DNA from: CAVXJN01 sp963762165
GTDB taxonomy: Bacteria > Pseudomonadota > Gammaproteobacteria > JASBUN01
Direction of reading: 5' to 3'
DNA: 64,000 bases
NCBI GenBank assembly: GCA_963762165.1
Contig: CAVXJN010000003.1
Location: 1,364,001-1,428,000, forward strand
In this document: positions 55,708 to 63,440 of the stretch, piece by piece
How the letters are laid out: each line of letters opens with the position of its first letter
Position numbering within the stretch: the stretch's first letter is position 1
Notes under the pieces: model-generated
The model's database searches: none
Seen by the model: only the letters and a program-made list of their open reading frames with translations
Told to the model about the DNA's origin: nothing
Translations under genes and position numbers: made by a program

Positions 55708-55743
55708 AAAAAGGCCGCGACAGCATGCTGGCGCGGCCTTTTT
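55708..55743. terminator. Bidirectional terminator between dsrE2 and fadL
   Basis: AAAAAGGCCGCG and CGCGGCCTTTTT flank a loop that itself holds the palindrome CAGCATGCTG. T tracts lie on both strands, so it ends dsrE2 and the convergent FadL gene. Confidence 0.9.
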
Positions 55744-55760
55744 GCATGTTACGGGCTAGC

Positions 55761-57119
55761 TTAATCGAACGTCATCCGTACTTGGGCACTGAAGATATCA
55801 ACGGCCAGGTCGAAGCTTCCGTTCAGTGTCGCCCCGGTCGAATTTGTGTTGTTGATCGGGGAATCGTTCACGAACAGGTGCGCATAACCAACATCGACCT
55901 TGGTATGGTCCGATACGCGGTAGCTCGCGCCAAGTGCCAGCCAACGCCGATCATTTCCGGGTATGCGAGGCGTACGTAGTTGCGCCGACGGCACGGGTGT
56001 CTCGTCATAGGCAGCGCCGGTCCGAAACGTCCAACGATCGTTGTAGCGGTAGCTGAGTCCGAGCGAATAACGGAAGCTGTTGTCCCATTGCTCGGGCGTT
56101 ACGAGATCGCCCTGTGGGTTGTTTTTGAATTTCACCCGCAGTTCGTCGAAGCGATCCCAGCGCGTCCAGGTTACATCTCCCATCACTGCCCAACGCGGAC
56201 CCAAGTCGTGATAAGCGCTCAGCGACAGCGTTTCCGGCAGCGTGATGTTCGCGCTGATGGCGTCGTCGACAAAGATGCCCAGATTGCTCAAGCCGGTTGG
56301 CGTATTGGTGAAGTCGGCTCTTCCCTCGAGCTTGTGATCCACCTTCGAACGGTAGGCTACGCCCACACGTGTCGCGTCGGTAAATTGGTACAGCAAGCCG
56401 AGGTTGAAGCCAAGACTCCAGTCGTCGCCGTTGAGTTTGACCTTGCCGTCGCGTGAGGTGGGCAGACCGGCGCAAGTTCCCGCGCTCGCGGCGACCGTGG
56501 GATTACTGCTTGCGGCGTATGCGCGGCAGACGGTTGCAAAATCAATCGCATTGCTGAGTTCCGGCACGTCCGCGTACTGCACATTGATTCCAGCGCCCAG
56601 GGAAAGACGATCGGACACCTTCCAGGACAACGACGGATTGATGTTGACTGTGACTACTTCGGATTTCAGCGCATGGTAGCGGCCTTCCCAGCCCTCGTTG
56701 TAGTCCGTCGCCAAGCCGAAGGGCGCGTTTACACCGAGACCGAAGCTGAAGTCGGAATTCAACCGCCGCACATAATAAAAATTGGGAATGAATCCGGTGA
56801 CGCCAGCCTCGCCGCCGTCGCCGCCTCGCAGTGGCACGACTCCGCCGACGTTGGAGGTGCCATCACTGCGGAACTGGCTATAGGGCGAAATCACGTGTAG
56901 CCCCAAGTCGTATTCAGATTCCCCCAGCCGGGACATGCCGGCCGGGTTGAAATACACCGTGCTCGCGTCCTGGGCGCTAGCCGCGCCTCCGGCGAACGCG
57001 CTGCCAAGTCCGGTGACACTTTGCTCGACAATTGCGAAGCCCGCGCCATGTGCATGCGCCCCCATGAGCAACGCAGTTCCCGCCACGACCGAAGTCAGGG
57101 ATGGATTACTTTTCATCAT
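55761..57119 (-). CDS. FadL/OmpP1/TodX outer-membrane transporter (copy 1)
   Basis: Outer-membrane beta-barrel of 452 residues for hydrophobic substrates. A signal peptide (to about residue 25) precedes the N-terminal hatch signature GAGFAIVEQSVTGLGSAFAGGAASAQDASTVYFNPAGMS. About 14 amphipathic strands follow, to a C-terminal QVRMTFD. The sequence is closer to general FadL proteins than to the copy encoded divergently at 57423. Substrate unknown; FadL-like proteins in sulfur oxidisers have been proposed for sulfur uptake, without proof here. Confidence 0.88.
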   Translation of the reverse strand: MMKSNPSLTSVVAGTALLMGAHAHGAGFAIVEQSVTGLGSAFAGGAASAQDASTVYFNPAGMSRLGESEYDLGLHVISPYSQFRSDGTSNVGGVVPLRGGDGGEAGVTGFIPNFYYVRRLNSDFSFGLGVNAPFGLATDYNEGWEGRYHALKSEVVTVNINPSLSWKVSDRLSLGAGINVQYADVPELSNAIDFATVCRAYAASSNPTVAASAGTCAGLPTSRDGKVKLNGDDWSLGFNLGLLYQFTDATRVGVAYRSKVDHKLEGRADFTNTPTGLSNLGIFVDDAISANITLPETLSLSAYHDLGPRWAVMGDVTWTRWDRFDELRVKFKNNPQGDLVTPEQWDNSFRYSLGLSYRYNDRWTFRTGAAYDETPVPSAQLRTPRIPGNDRRWLALGASYRVSDHTKVDVGYAHLFVNDSPINNTNSTGATLNGSFDLAVDIFSAQVRMTFD

Positions 57120-57298
57120 TCGCCTTAACCCTCATTGTTGTGCGCAAGCTACTTTAAAGTGGCCGCTGCCGAAAGCAAAGCTATGCGACGTTTGGCAACG
57201 GCTGTATCGGCACCGCGGCACGGTATTGGAGTTTTTGCCTTCGCGCGCAGAAGCTTTGGGGCGTTCAATTCGTATTAGCAATAAACCATATAAACGTA

Positions 57299-57330
57299 TT
57301 GACATATTGCAGGATGCCTGCAACGATAGT
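57299..57330 (+). promoter_or_regulatory. Promoter with embedded inverted repeat upstream of fadL copy 2
   Basis: A consensus -35 (TTGACA, 57299-57304) is followed by the perfect inverted repeat TTGCAGG-ATG-CCTGCAA (57307-57323) and a weak -10 around 57322-57327. A repressor bound to this repeat would block the promoter. Transcript start would be about 85-90 bases before the ATG. Confidence 0.5.
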
Positions 57331-57422
57331 TTTATCCCGCTCAGGGGTGTGGCATTCCAACAACAATTATTGTGGCAGTCTGCAACCTCACCTCGCAGCT
57401 GCCGGATTGGAGGATTCAAGAT

Positions 57423-58712
57423 ATGAAATCCACGTTCAAGCACTCTCTGCTTGCACTGGCGGTTGCCGTGGTCGTGGCGCCAACGGCTGCGAACGCTACT
57501 AACGGTTATTTCGCGCACGGTTATGGTATTAAGTCGAAAGGCATGGGTGGCGTCGGTATCGCGTTGCCTCAAGATGCATTGGCTGCGGCGACTAATCCTG
57601 CCGGAATGGTCGAGGTCGGTAATCGGGTAGACTTTGGAGCAGAGATATTTCGTCCGGACCGGCAAGCAAAAACACTGTTCGGCCCTAACTCTGGATCATG
57701 GTACGACGGTAACGATACTGAGGCGTTTTTGGTCCCGGAGTTCGGCTATAACCGCATGGTGAATAGCGATATGTCCCTGGGCGTTTCGGTGTTCGGCAAC
57801 GGCGGTATGAATACCGATTATTCCGCGGGCATCTACTCCAGTAACCCTTTAGGTCTTAACGATAAAACAGGCACAGGCGTTGACTTGATGCAGTTATTTA
57901 TCGCGCCAACCTTGGCCTGGAAAATCAATGAAAAGAATTCGATCGGTGTATCGCTGAACCTCGCATACCAGCGCTTCAAAGCCACTGGTTTGAGCGATTT
58001 CTGCGGATTTACAGCTCCGGGTGGGCCGGCCGGCTGCGCCGATGGGGTCACAGGTCTGTCGGACCAAGGATACGACGATTCCTATGGGTGGGGTGTACGA
58101 ATCGGATGGGTTGGCAAGGTCGCCGACAATGTGACGCTGGGCGCGACTTATCAGAGTAAGACGCGCATGAGTAAGTTCGACAAATATAACCAGCTCTTTG
58201 CGGAACAGGGCGACTTTGATATTCCGTCCAACTATGGGGTCGGGATTGCAGTCAAGGCAACGCCCCAACTTACCGTTGCGTTCGACGTCATGCGGATAAA
58301 TTACAGCGACGTTAACTCGATCGCTAACCCTAATAATGGTTGGAGTGGTGGCATCCTCGGGACGGATAACGGACCTGGATTCGGCTGGGATGACATAACG
58401 GTTTATAAGCTGGGATTCTCCTATGACTACAGCAGCAACCTTACGTTGCGCGCGGGCTGGAATCATGGTGATCAGCCTATTTCGAGTTCGGAGACACAAT
58501 TCAATGTAATCGCGCCCGGCGTGGTAAAGGACCATTTGACGTTAGGCGCCACGTGGAAGCTGCGCAGTGGGGGCGAACTATCTGCGTACTACATGCACGC
58601 ATTCGAAAATGAAGTGAATGGGACAAGCCCGAACAATCCGCAAAATGCCGGTCACGGTGATCTAAAGATGAAGCAAGATGCAATCGGCGTTGCTTATGGT
58701 TGGAGTTTCTGA
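57423..58712 (+). CDS. FadL/OmpP1/TodX outer-membrane transporter (copy 2)
   Basis: Outer-membrane barrel of 429 residues. The signal peptide (MKSTFKHSLLALAVAVVVAPTAANA) is followed by NGYFAHGYGIKSKGMGGVGIALPQDALAAATNPAGM, the FadL hatch type. The last residues GVAYGWSF end in an aromatic residue, as expected for a barrel. An internal Cys pair (DFCGFTAPGGPAGCAD) may form a loop disulfide. It is transcribed divergently from copy 1 and precedes two exported paralogues. I took the ATG at 57423. Confidence 0.88.
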   Translation: MKSTFKHSLLALAVAVVVAPTAANATNGYFAHGYGIKSKGMGGVGIALPQDALAAATNPAGMVEVGNRVDFGAEIFRPDRQAKTLFGPNSGSWYDGNDTEAFLVPEFGYNRMVNSDMSLGVSVFGNGGMNTDYSAGIYSSNPLGLNDKTGTGVDLMQLFIAPTLAWKINEKNSIGVSLNLAYQRFKATGLSDFCGFTAPGGPAGCADGVTGLSDQGYDDSYGWGVRIGWVGKVADNVTLGATYQSKTRMSKFDKYNQLFAEQGDFDIPSNYGVGIAVKATPQLTVAFDVMRINYSDVNSIANPNNGWSGGILGTDNGPGFGWDDITVYKLGFSYDYSSNLTLRAGWNHGDQPISSSETQFNVIAPGVVKDHLTLGATWKLRSGGELSAYYMHAFENEVNGTSPNNPQNAGHGDLKMKQDAIGVAYGWSF

Positions 58713-58750
58713 CCTGCAGCGAGAGGTACGATGTCGACCTTGAACCAACT

Positions 58751-58783
58751 AAAAAAGGGCCATGTTCGCATGGCCCTTTTTTT
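58751..58783 (+). terminator. Terminator after fadL copy 2
   Basis: AAAAAAGGGCCATG with CATGGCCCTTTTTTT, loop of four bases, about 40 bases after the stop. It separates fadL copy 2 from the exported paralogue pair. Confidence 0.9.
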
Positions 58784-58844
58784 GTGCATCGAATGCAGTG
58801 GCGCAATGCCGCGCGTTGATCAATAACGATAAGGAGATTTCCCC

Positions 58845-59765
58845 ATGCGTGTTCCACCTGTTATTGCCGACTTGCGTTTTTTCCTGTTGGTGGCCGCCGC
58901 GCTATTCGCCGCGTCTGGCTATGCCAATGCCGAAGGCAACCTCAAACCGTACATCTTGGTGTCCGACACCGCGGGTGATCCGGCAAAGGTGTTGGCGGAC
59001 ACCCGCGACAAATTGACTTCGGCGGGATTCGAAATCGCCGGCGAGTACTCCCCCTACGACGGGGCGACGATTCTTGCCGTGACCTCGCCCGCGTTGAAAG
59101 CCACCGCGGCGAAAACCGACCACGGCGGTTTCGGGGCTGTACAGCGAGTCGCGGTCACAAAAGTGGGGGACAGCGTTCAACTTGCCTATACCAACCCGCG
59201 CTACATGGCCAACGCCTACCGTATGCAAGGAGACCTGTCGGATGTCGCCGATCATTTGGAAAAAGCGCTCGGTACCGGAACGCCGTTTGGAGCGGAAGGT
59301 CTGAGCAAGGAAAAGTTGCGTAAATATCATTACATGTTCATGCGCCCTTATTTTGACGAAGTCGATGAACTGGGCAGCTTCGACAGTCACGAAGAGGCTC
59401 TGAACGTGGTGGAGAACGGATTGCGCAAGCAGGATGGCGGCGTTGCAAAGGTCTACCGCGTCGACCTGCCCGGAAAGCCCGAATCACTGTTCGGTGTTCA
59501 TCTCACGGACGGCTGCAGCGGCGACGCGTTCATCATGGACAAGATCGACTTCGGTCAAATCAAATCCACACCCCATTTGCCTTACGAAGTGCTGGTTTCC
59601 GGAAACAAAGTGCTTGCCTTGCCCGCGGATTTTCGGATTGCGATCAGCTTTCCGGACTTGAGCATGGTCGGGAACAACAGTTTCTTTTCAATCATGTGTG
59701 CACCGGGCGCTGTGCGTACGGCGCTGCAGAACATGGTCAACGGTAAACCGGCCGGTGCGGAATAA
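58845..59765 (+). CDS. Exported protein of unknown function, paralogue A
   Basis: A 306-residue protein with a signal peptide (to about Ala29) and no obvious enzyme motif. It has two halves. The first (about 30-125) ends in LAYTNPRYMANAYRM and recalls DUF302-type domains in its GFEIAGEYSPY opening, but I cannot confirm this. The second (about 185-300) has KVYRVDLPG, LTDGCSGDAFIMDKI, HLPYEVLVSG, RIAISFPDLSMVG and a second Cys in IMCAPGAVR. The next gene encodes a close paralogue. AAGGAG precedes the ATG. Probably periplasmic. Confidence 0.75.
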   Translation: MRVPPVIADLRFFLLVAAALFAASGYANAEGNLKPYILVSDTAGDPAKVLADTRDKLTSAGFEIAGEYSPYDGATILAVTSPALKATAAKTDHGGFGAVQRVAVTKVGDSVQLAYTNPRYMANAYRMQGDLSDVADHLEKALGTGTPFGAEGLSKEKLRKYHYMFMRPYFDEVDELGSFDSHEEALNVVENGLRKQDGGVAKVYRVDLPGKPESLFGVHLTDGCSGDAFIMDKIDFGQIKSTPHLPYEVLVSGNKVLALPADFRIAISFPDLSMVGNNSFFSIMCAPGAVRTALQNMVNGKPAGAE

Positions 59766-59841
59766 GGGCAGCGTTGCGCCGTTGAATCCACTCGCCGCAA
59801 ACTTAGGTCCGGCATCAAAACGATCCCATGGAGGAGACGCT

Positions 59842-60765
59842 ATGAATCGACTGTTGAACACTTTCGTCGCATTTCTGCTGACATTTGCGCTGACATCGGC
59901 GCTCGTTGTCGGGGGCAGCGTGCGTGCCGATGAAATGCTGCGTCCATACGTTTTGGCTGCACGCAAGTCAGGCGATCTGGAAACAGTGGTGGCCAACATC
60001 AAAGGTGCACTGAAAAGTCATGGCTTCGAGACCGTCGGCGAATATGCGCCTTACGACAATGCCTACGTAATCGCGGTAACCAGCCCGGAGCTCAAGCAGG
60101 CTGCGGCGCGTACGGATATGGGCGGTTTCGGCGCCGTGCAACGGGTAACGGCCACGTTAGTGGGAAACGAGGTTCAGGTTGCATACACCAATCCCCGCTA
60201 TATGGCCAACGCATATCGCATGGAGGGCGACTTGAGTGATGTTGCGCAGAAGCTGCAGGAAGCGCTGGGCAACGAGGATACATTTGGTGCTCAAGGCAAG
60301 AGCGCGGATGAACTGCGCAACTATCACTACAAGATGTTCATGCCGTACTTCGACGAACCGTGGAAACTCGGTTCGTTCCCAAGTCAGCGTGCGGCCATCA
60401 AAGAGGTGGAAGCGAATCTTGCCAAAGGCGTTGAAGGTACGTCTCAAGTCTATCGCGTGGATCTGCCGAAATCCGATCAGACTTTGATCGGTGTCGGATT
60501 GACGAAGGGCTGCGGCGGCGACAAATTCATCATGGACACGATCAATGCCGACGCCAAATTGAAATCGACGCCCCATCTTCCCTACGAAATACTGATTTCC
60601 AAAGGGGAGGTAATGGCGTTGCACGCCAAGTTCAGGATCGCTCAAAGCTTTCCGGACCTAACCATGTTGGGCAAAGGCAGCTTCTGGGACATCAAATGTG
60701 CGCCGGGTTCGATTCGCGACGCTCTGCGTGCCGTGGCCGGGACGCAACAGTCCGGCGAATTTTGA
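59842..60765 (+). CDS. Exported protein of unknown function, paralogue B
   Basis: A 307-residue paralogue of the preceding protein. Signal peptide (MNRLLNTFVAFLLTFALTSALVVGGSVRA), then GFETVGEYAPYD, YTNPRYMANAYRMEGDLSDV, YRVDLPKSD, LTKGCGGDKFIMDTI, HLPYEILISKG, FRIAQSFPDLTMLGKGSFWDIKCAPGSIRDAL. Both cysteines are conserved between the two, in the GC-x-GD-x-FIMD and CAPG segments, so a disulfide or ligand role is possible. GGAGGAG precedes the ATG. The 76-base gap and the terminator after this gene suggest a two-gene unit. Confidence 0.75.
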   Translation: MNRLLNTFVAFLLTFALTSALVVGGSVRADEMLRPYVLAARKSGDLETVVANIKGALKSHGFETVGEYAPYDNAYVIAVTSPELKQAAARTDMGGFGAVQRVTATLVGNEVQVAYTNPRYMANAYRMEGDLSDVAQKLQEALGNEDTFGAQGKSADELRNYHYKMFMPYFDEPWKLGSFPSQRAAIKEVEANLAKGVEGTSQVYRVDLPKSDQTLIGVGLTKGCGGDKFIMDTINADAKLKSTPHLPYEILISKGEVMALHAKFRIAQSFPDLTMLGKGSFWDIKCAPGSIRDALRAVAGTQQSGEF

Positions 60766-60776
60766 ATTGTCCGAAC

Positions 60777-60804
60777 AAAAAGCCCCGCGGGTGCGGGGCT
60801 TTCT
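60777..60804 (+). terminator. Terminator after the exported paralogue pair
   Basis: AAAAAGCCCCGC with GCGGGGCTTT, loop of three to four bases, 12 bases after the stop of paralogue B. Confidence 0.85.
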
Positions 60805-60847
60805 TGGCCTTTGTTGCCCGATAGATACGGAAACGGCCAACTGGCCC

Positions 60848-61160
60848 CTAAAACCGGTTGGCGATTTCGGCGAGCTCTGACCTGGAGCGAGCCGTCTTTA
60901 CCCCGCCAGAGGCACTCCGTTCGCTGTTTCGATGCATGAATTCTATATCGCGGTTGATCTCTTCCGTCGTCAGGCTCTGTTTTTCGACGACACTGGCGAT
61001 CTGTGCGGTCATATGGTTGATGCTCGAGACCACATTCAGGATCGATTGTAGAGACGTTCCGGCTTGCTCAACCTGAGAAACGCTATCGCGCGCCTAAGAC
61101 TGCGCGCGGCCCGTGGCTGTCACGGCGTCGTTTCCGAAACTCCAGATGAGTCCATTAAAG
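60848..61160 (-). pseudogene. Remnant of a methyl-accepting chemotaxis protein
   Basis: Only the C-terminal part of an MCP signalling domain remains, on the minus strand. From the far end it reads AVTATGRAQS, an in-frame TAG at 61094-61096, then ARDSVSQVEQAGTSL, NVVSSINHMTAQIASVVEKQS, EEINRDIEF and ELAEIANRF before the stop. The TAG stands where other MCPs have Gln or similar, so a CAG to TAG change would explain it. Further upstream the homology fades. The intact MCP at 61292 has the same motifs in the opposite orientation (AHIASAVEQQGAVTEEINSN). Confidence 0.72.
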
Positions 61161-61291
61161 ATTATTCGCGGCACGCCGATATCCGGGGCAATGCTGGGAA
61201 TCCACTAATCGTCGCCCGTCCCGGAGGGGTTCCGCGCTCGGATACACACCCGGAGGGGACGAATTCAACTGCGGGAACGGGGATAAGGACG

Positions 61292-62500
61292 ATGAGCATG
61301 CGTAATCATATTCGGTCGCTGGGTAGGCCCAGTATCCTTAAGAATCTACTGCTGGCTTTCGTGGTTTTCGGCGTGGTCGTGGGAGGACTGTTCCCGGTGT
61401 TTGCCGACCAATTCGTCGATTTCCGCGCCGGCATGGAAGGCTGGTTCATTGGCAGCTGCCTGGTGGCGGGCGTGCTGATGGGCGTGAGCAACTTTTATCT
61501 GCTGAATTTCGTGCTGCTGCGCAAGCTGCGCCGGCTGGCAGATGTGGCCGATGCCATCGGCAACAAGGACGTCTCTCACAAGTGCACGCTGGTAAGCCAT
61601 GACATGATTGGCATCATCATCGATAGCATCAACCGCATGGCGGAGAACCTACGCAAAACCATCGCGGAAATTTCCGATTCGTCGAGGCAGTTGGCGGAGT
61701 CTTCGGCCCGCATGTCAGCCATTACCGATGAAACCGATCGTTGTATGCGAACCCAGCAGAACGAAATCGAGCAAGTGGCCGCGGCGATGAACGAGATGAC
61801 CGCGACGGTTCGGGAGGCCGCGCGCAACGCCGAAGATGCGGCGAGCGCCACCGAAGAAGCCGAACGGGAAGCGCGCAATGGCGCGCTGATCGCTACCGAG
61901 GCGCTGGGCGGAATCGATGCGCTGGTGGGGAAAGTCGAGGAAGTGGCCACGGGGTTGGCGGAGTTGCGCGCCGACAGCGACAACATCGGGGTGGTGCTGG
62001 ACGTGATTCGCGGCATTGCCGAGCAAACCAACCTGTTGGCTCTCAATGCCGCTATCGAAGCAGCCCGCGCCGGCGAGCAAGGCCGTGGCTTCGCAGTCGT
62101 TGCGGACGAGGTGCGGACGCTGGCGAGTCGCACCCAGCAGTCGACCGAAGAGATCCACAAGATGATCGAAGGGCTGCAGTCCAAAGCGGGTGCCGCGGTC
62201 AAGGCTATGGAAGAAACCCGCGCCAGGGCGCAGGGGAGCGTCGATCAGGTCGAAAAAGCGGCCGAGTCTTTGGCGGAAATCTCCGGGACCGTGCAGAGCA
62301 TCAACAGCCGCAACGCACACATTGCGAGCGCCGTGGAACAGCAGGGAGCGGTGACCGAAGAGATCAACAGCAATATCGTTTCCATCAGTCAGAGCAGTGA
62401 ACAGACCGCGGCGGGCGCGCAGCAGACCGCTTCCGCAAGTGAACAGTTGAACGAGCTGTCGTGTCGTTTGGAAGGAATGCTGGCAGGATTCAAGCTCTGA
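61292..62500 (+). CDS. Methyl-accepting chemotaxis protein
   Basis: A 402-residue chemoreceptor without a large periplasmic sensor domain. Two hydrophobic segments (about 18-42 and 55-78) enclose only a short loop, so sensing may be in the membrane or cytosol. A HAMP-like linker is followed by the coiled-coil signalling domain with the CheA/CheW-contact tip RGIAEQTNLLALNAAIEAARAGEQGRGFAVVADEVRTLA. Ends in ELSCRLEGMLAGFKL. I used the ATG at 61292; a second ATG at 61298 is possible. It is adjacent to a degraded MCP fragment on the other strand. Confidence 0.88.
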   Translation: MSMRNHIRSLGRPSILKNLLLAFVVFGVVVGGLFPVFADQFVDFRAGMEGWFIGSCLVAGVLMGVSNFYLLNFVLLRKLRRLADVADAIGNKDVSHKCTLVSHDMIGIIIDSINRMAENLRKTIAEISDSSRQLAESSARMSAITDETDRCMRTQQNEIEQVAAAMNEMTATVREAARNAEDAASATEEAEREARNGALIATEALGGIDALVGKVEEVATGLAELRADSDNIGVVLDVIRGIAEQTNLLALNAAIEAARAGEQGRGFAVVADEVRTLASRTQQSTEEIHKMIEGLQSKAGAAVKAMEETRARAQGSVDQVEKAAESLAEISGTVQSINSRNAHIASAVEQQGAVTEEINSNIVSISQSSEQTAAGAQQTASASEQLNELSCRLEGMLAGFKL

Positions 62501-62558
62501 TTCAATTATGGCCGGCCGATGTTTGGCCGGTCATCCCAGTCGCGTTGGTCGGCATCGA

Positions 62559-63262
62559 TCAGCTCTCGTCATAAAACCGCAAAATCTGATCGCGCAGTTC
62601 GCGATTCAAAGTCTCCGAGTTCGGCTGGCGTGCGTGACGTCCGATCTGGAAGCTGTTCGCCAATGCGGTGAGGTCTCCGCGGCCGAGAAAGATGCGCGAC
62701 AGCCACGCGCAGCCAAGGGCGCGCCGAAACCGGTTCTCCGCGGCTTCCGGGTCCAGGTCCAACGCAACTCCCCGGCATGATCGCGTACGGGCCCGATGAC
62801 ATCGAACCGCAGCGCTTTCTGGTCGAACCGGCCCTGGCGTGGGTGAACTGTGATACACAGGCGATCAACCGCGAATCGATACCGGCAAAGGGCGTAGATG
62901 CCGCGGTACAAACCGATCGGCACCGGTGCGTCGCCTTGCCTGCGGGTCGCGAGACAGGGAATCTCCGCCAGGTGTTTGCCGACGTCGCGGAGGGCTTACA
63001 ATGCTCTCGGGTAACTGGTCTCCAGTGTCGATCTGGCAGCGCCGACGACAGTACCATGACGATCACGATCAGCGTACGGGTGGCGGATGTGCAGCAATGG
63101 CTCACGAAGCGCACCGCCCCGCCGGGTCTGGCGTCGCCGCGTGGCAGATATGGGCTCTGAAGCAATGGGATGCGGCTTCGATCTCGTGCGTATTGTCGCC
63201 AAACTGGGATCGCTGTGGCCTGCACGCCAATGCAGCGCAGCGCGCAACCCCTTGAGCCCCAT
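62559..63262 (-). pseudogene. Decayed GNAT-type acyltransferase (FeeM/N-acyl amino acid synthase-like)
   Basis: Three minus-strand frames together read like one N-acyl amino acid synthase-type (FeeM-like or exosortase-associated) GNAT acyltransferase. They give LHIRHPYADRDRHGTVVG, then LPESIV and ALRDVGKHLAEIPCLATRRQGD, then PIGLYRGIYALC and DRLCITVHPRQGRFDQKALRF, then GVALDLDPEAAENRFRRA to the stop. Frame changes lie near 62780 (a G run) and near 63000 (AA). In relatives the motif is HPRH-x-RFY-x-x-LGF; here RFY has become RFD and LGF has become LRF, so real decay is likely besides any sequencing error. Family call is tentative. Confidence 0.4.
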
Positions 63263-63440
63263 GAATGTCCTCCCGGCTATCCCATGTACCTTCGGTTCCG
63301 GTATCGGCGAGGAGAACGCATGTATCTAAGGGGAATTCATTCAAGGGTGACCTCTGCTCGGATTGAGTTGAATATTAGCAAGAGCTAATATTAAACGATC
63401 TGCTATCCTTCGGTTCGCGATCTTTTTCCGGAGAATGTGT
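63263..63440. other. Intergenic region upstream of the RND adaptor
   Basis: 178 bases without a gene I can support. It contains a perfect inverted repeat, given separately, and probably the adaptor's promoter. Confidence 0.45.
63371..63392. promoter_or_regulatory. Inverted repeat, candidate operator
   Basis: AATATTAGC, four bases, GCTAATATT: a perfect nine-base inverted repeat in an otherwise GC-rich region, about 50 bases before the efflux adaptor start. This is where a TetR- or ArsR-type repressor would bind. No regulator gene is in the window. Confidence 0.55.
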
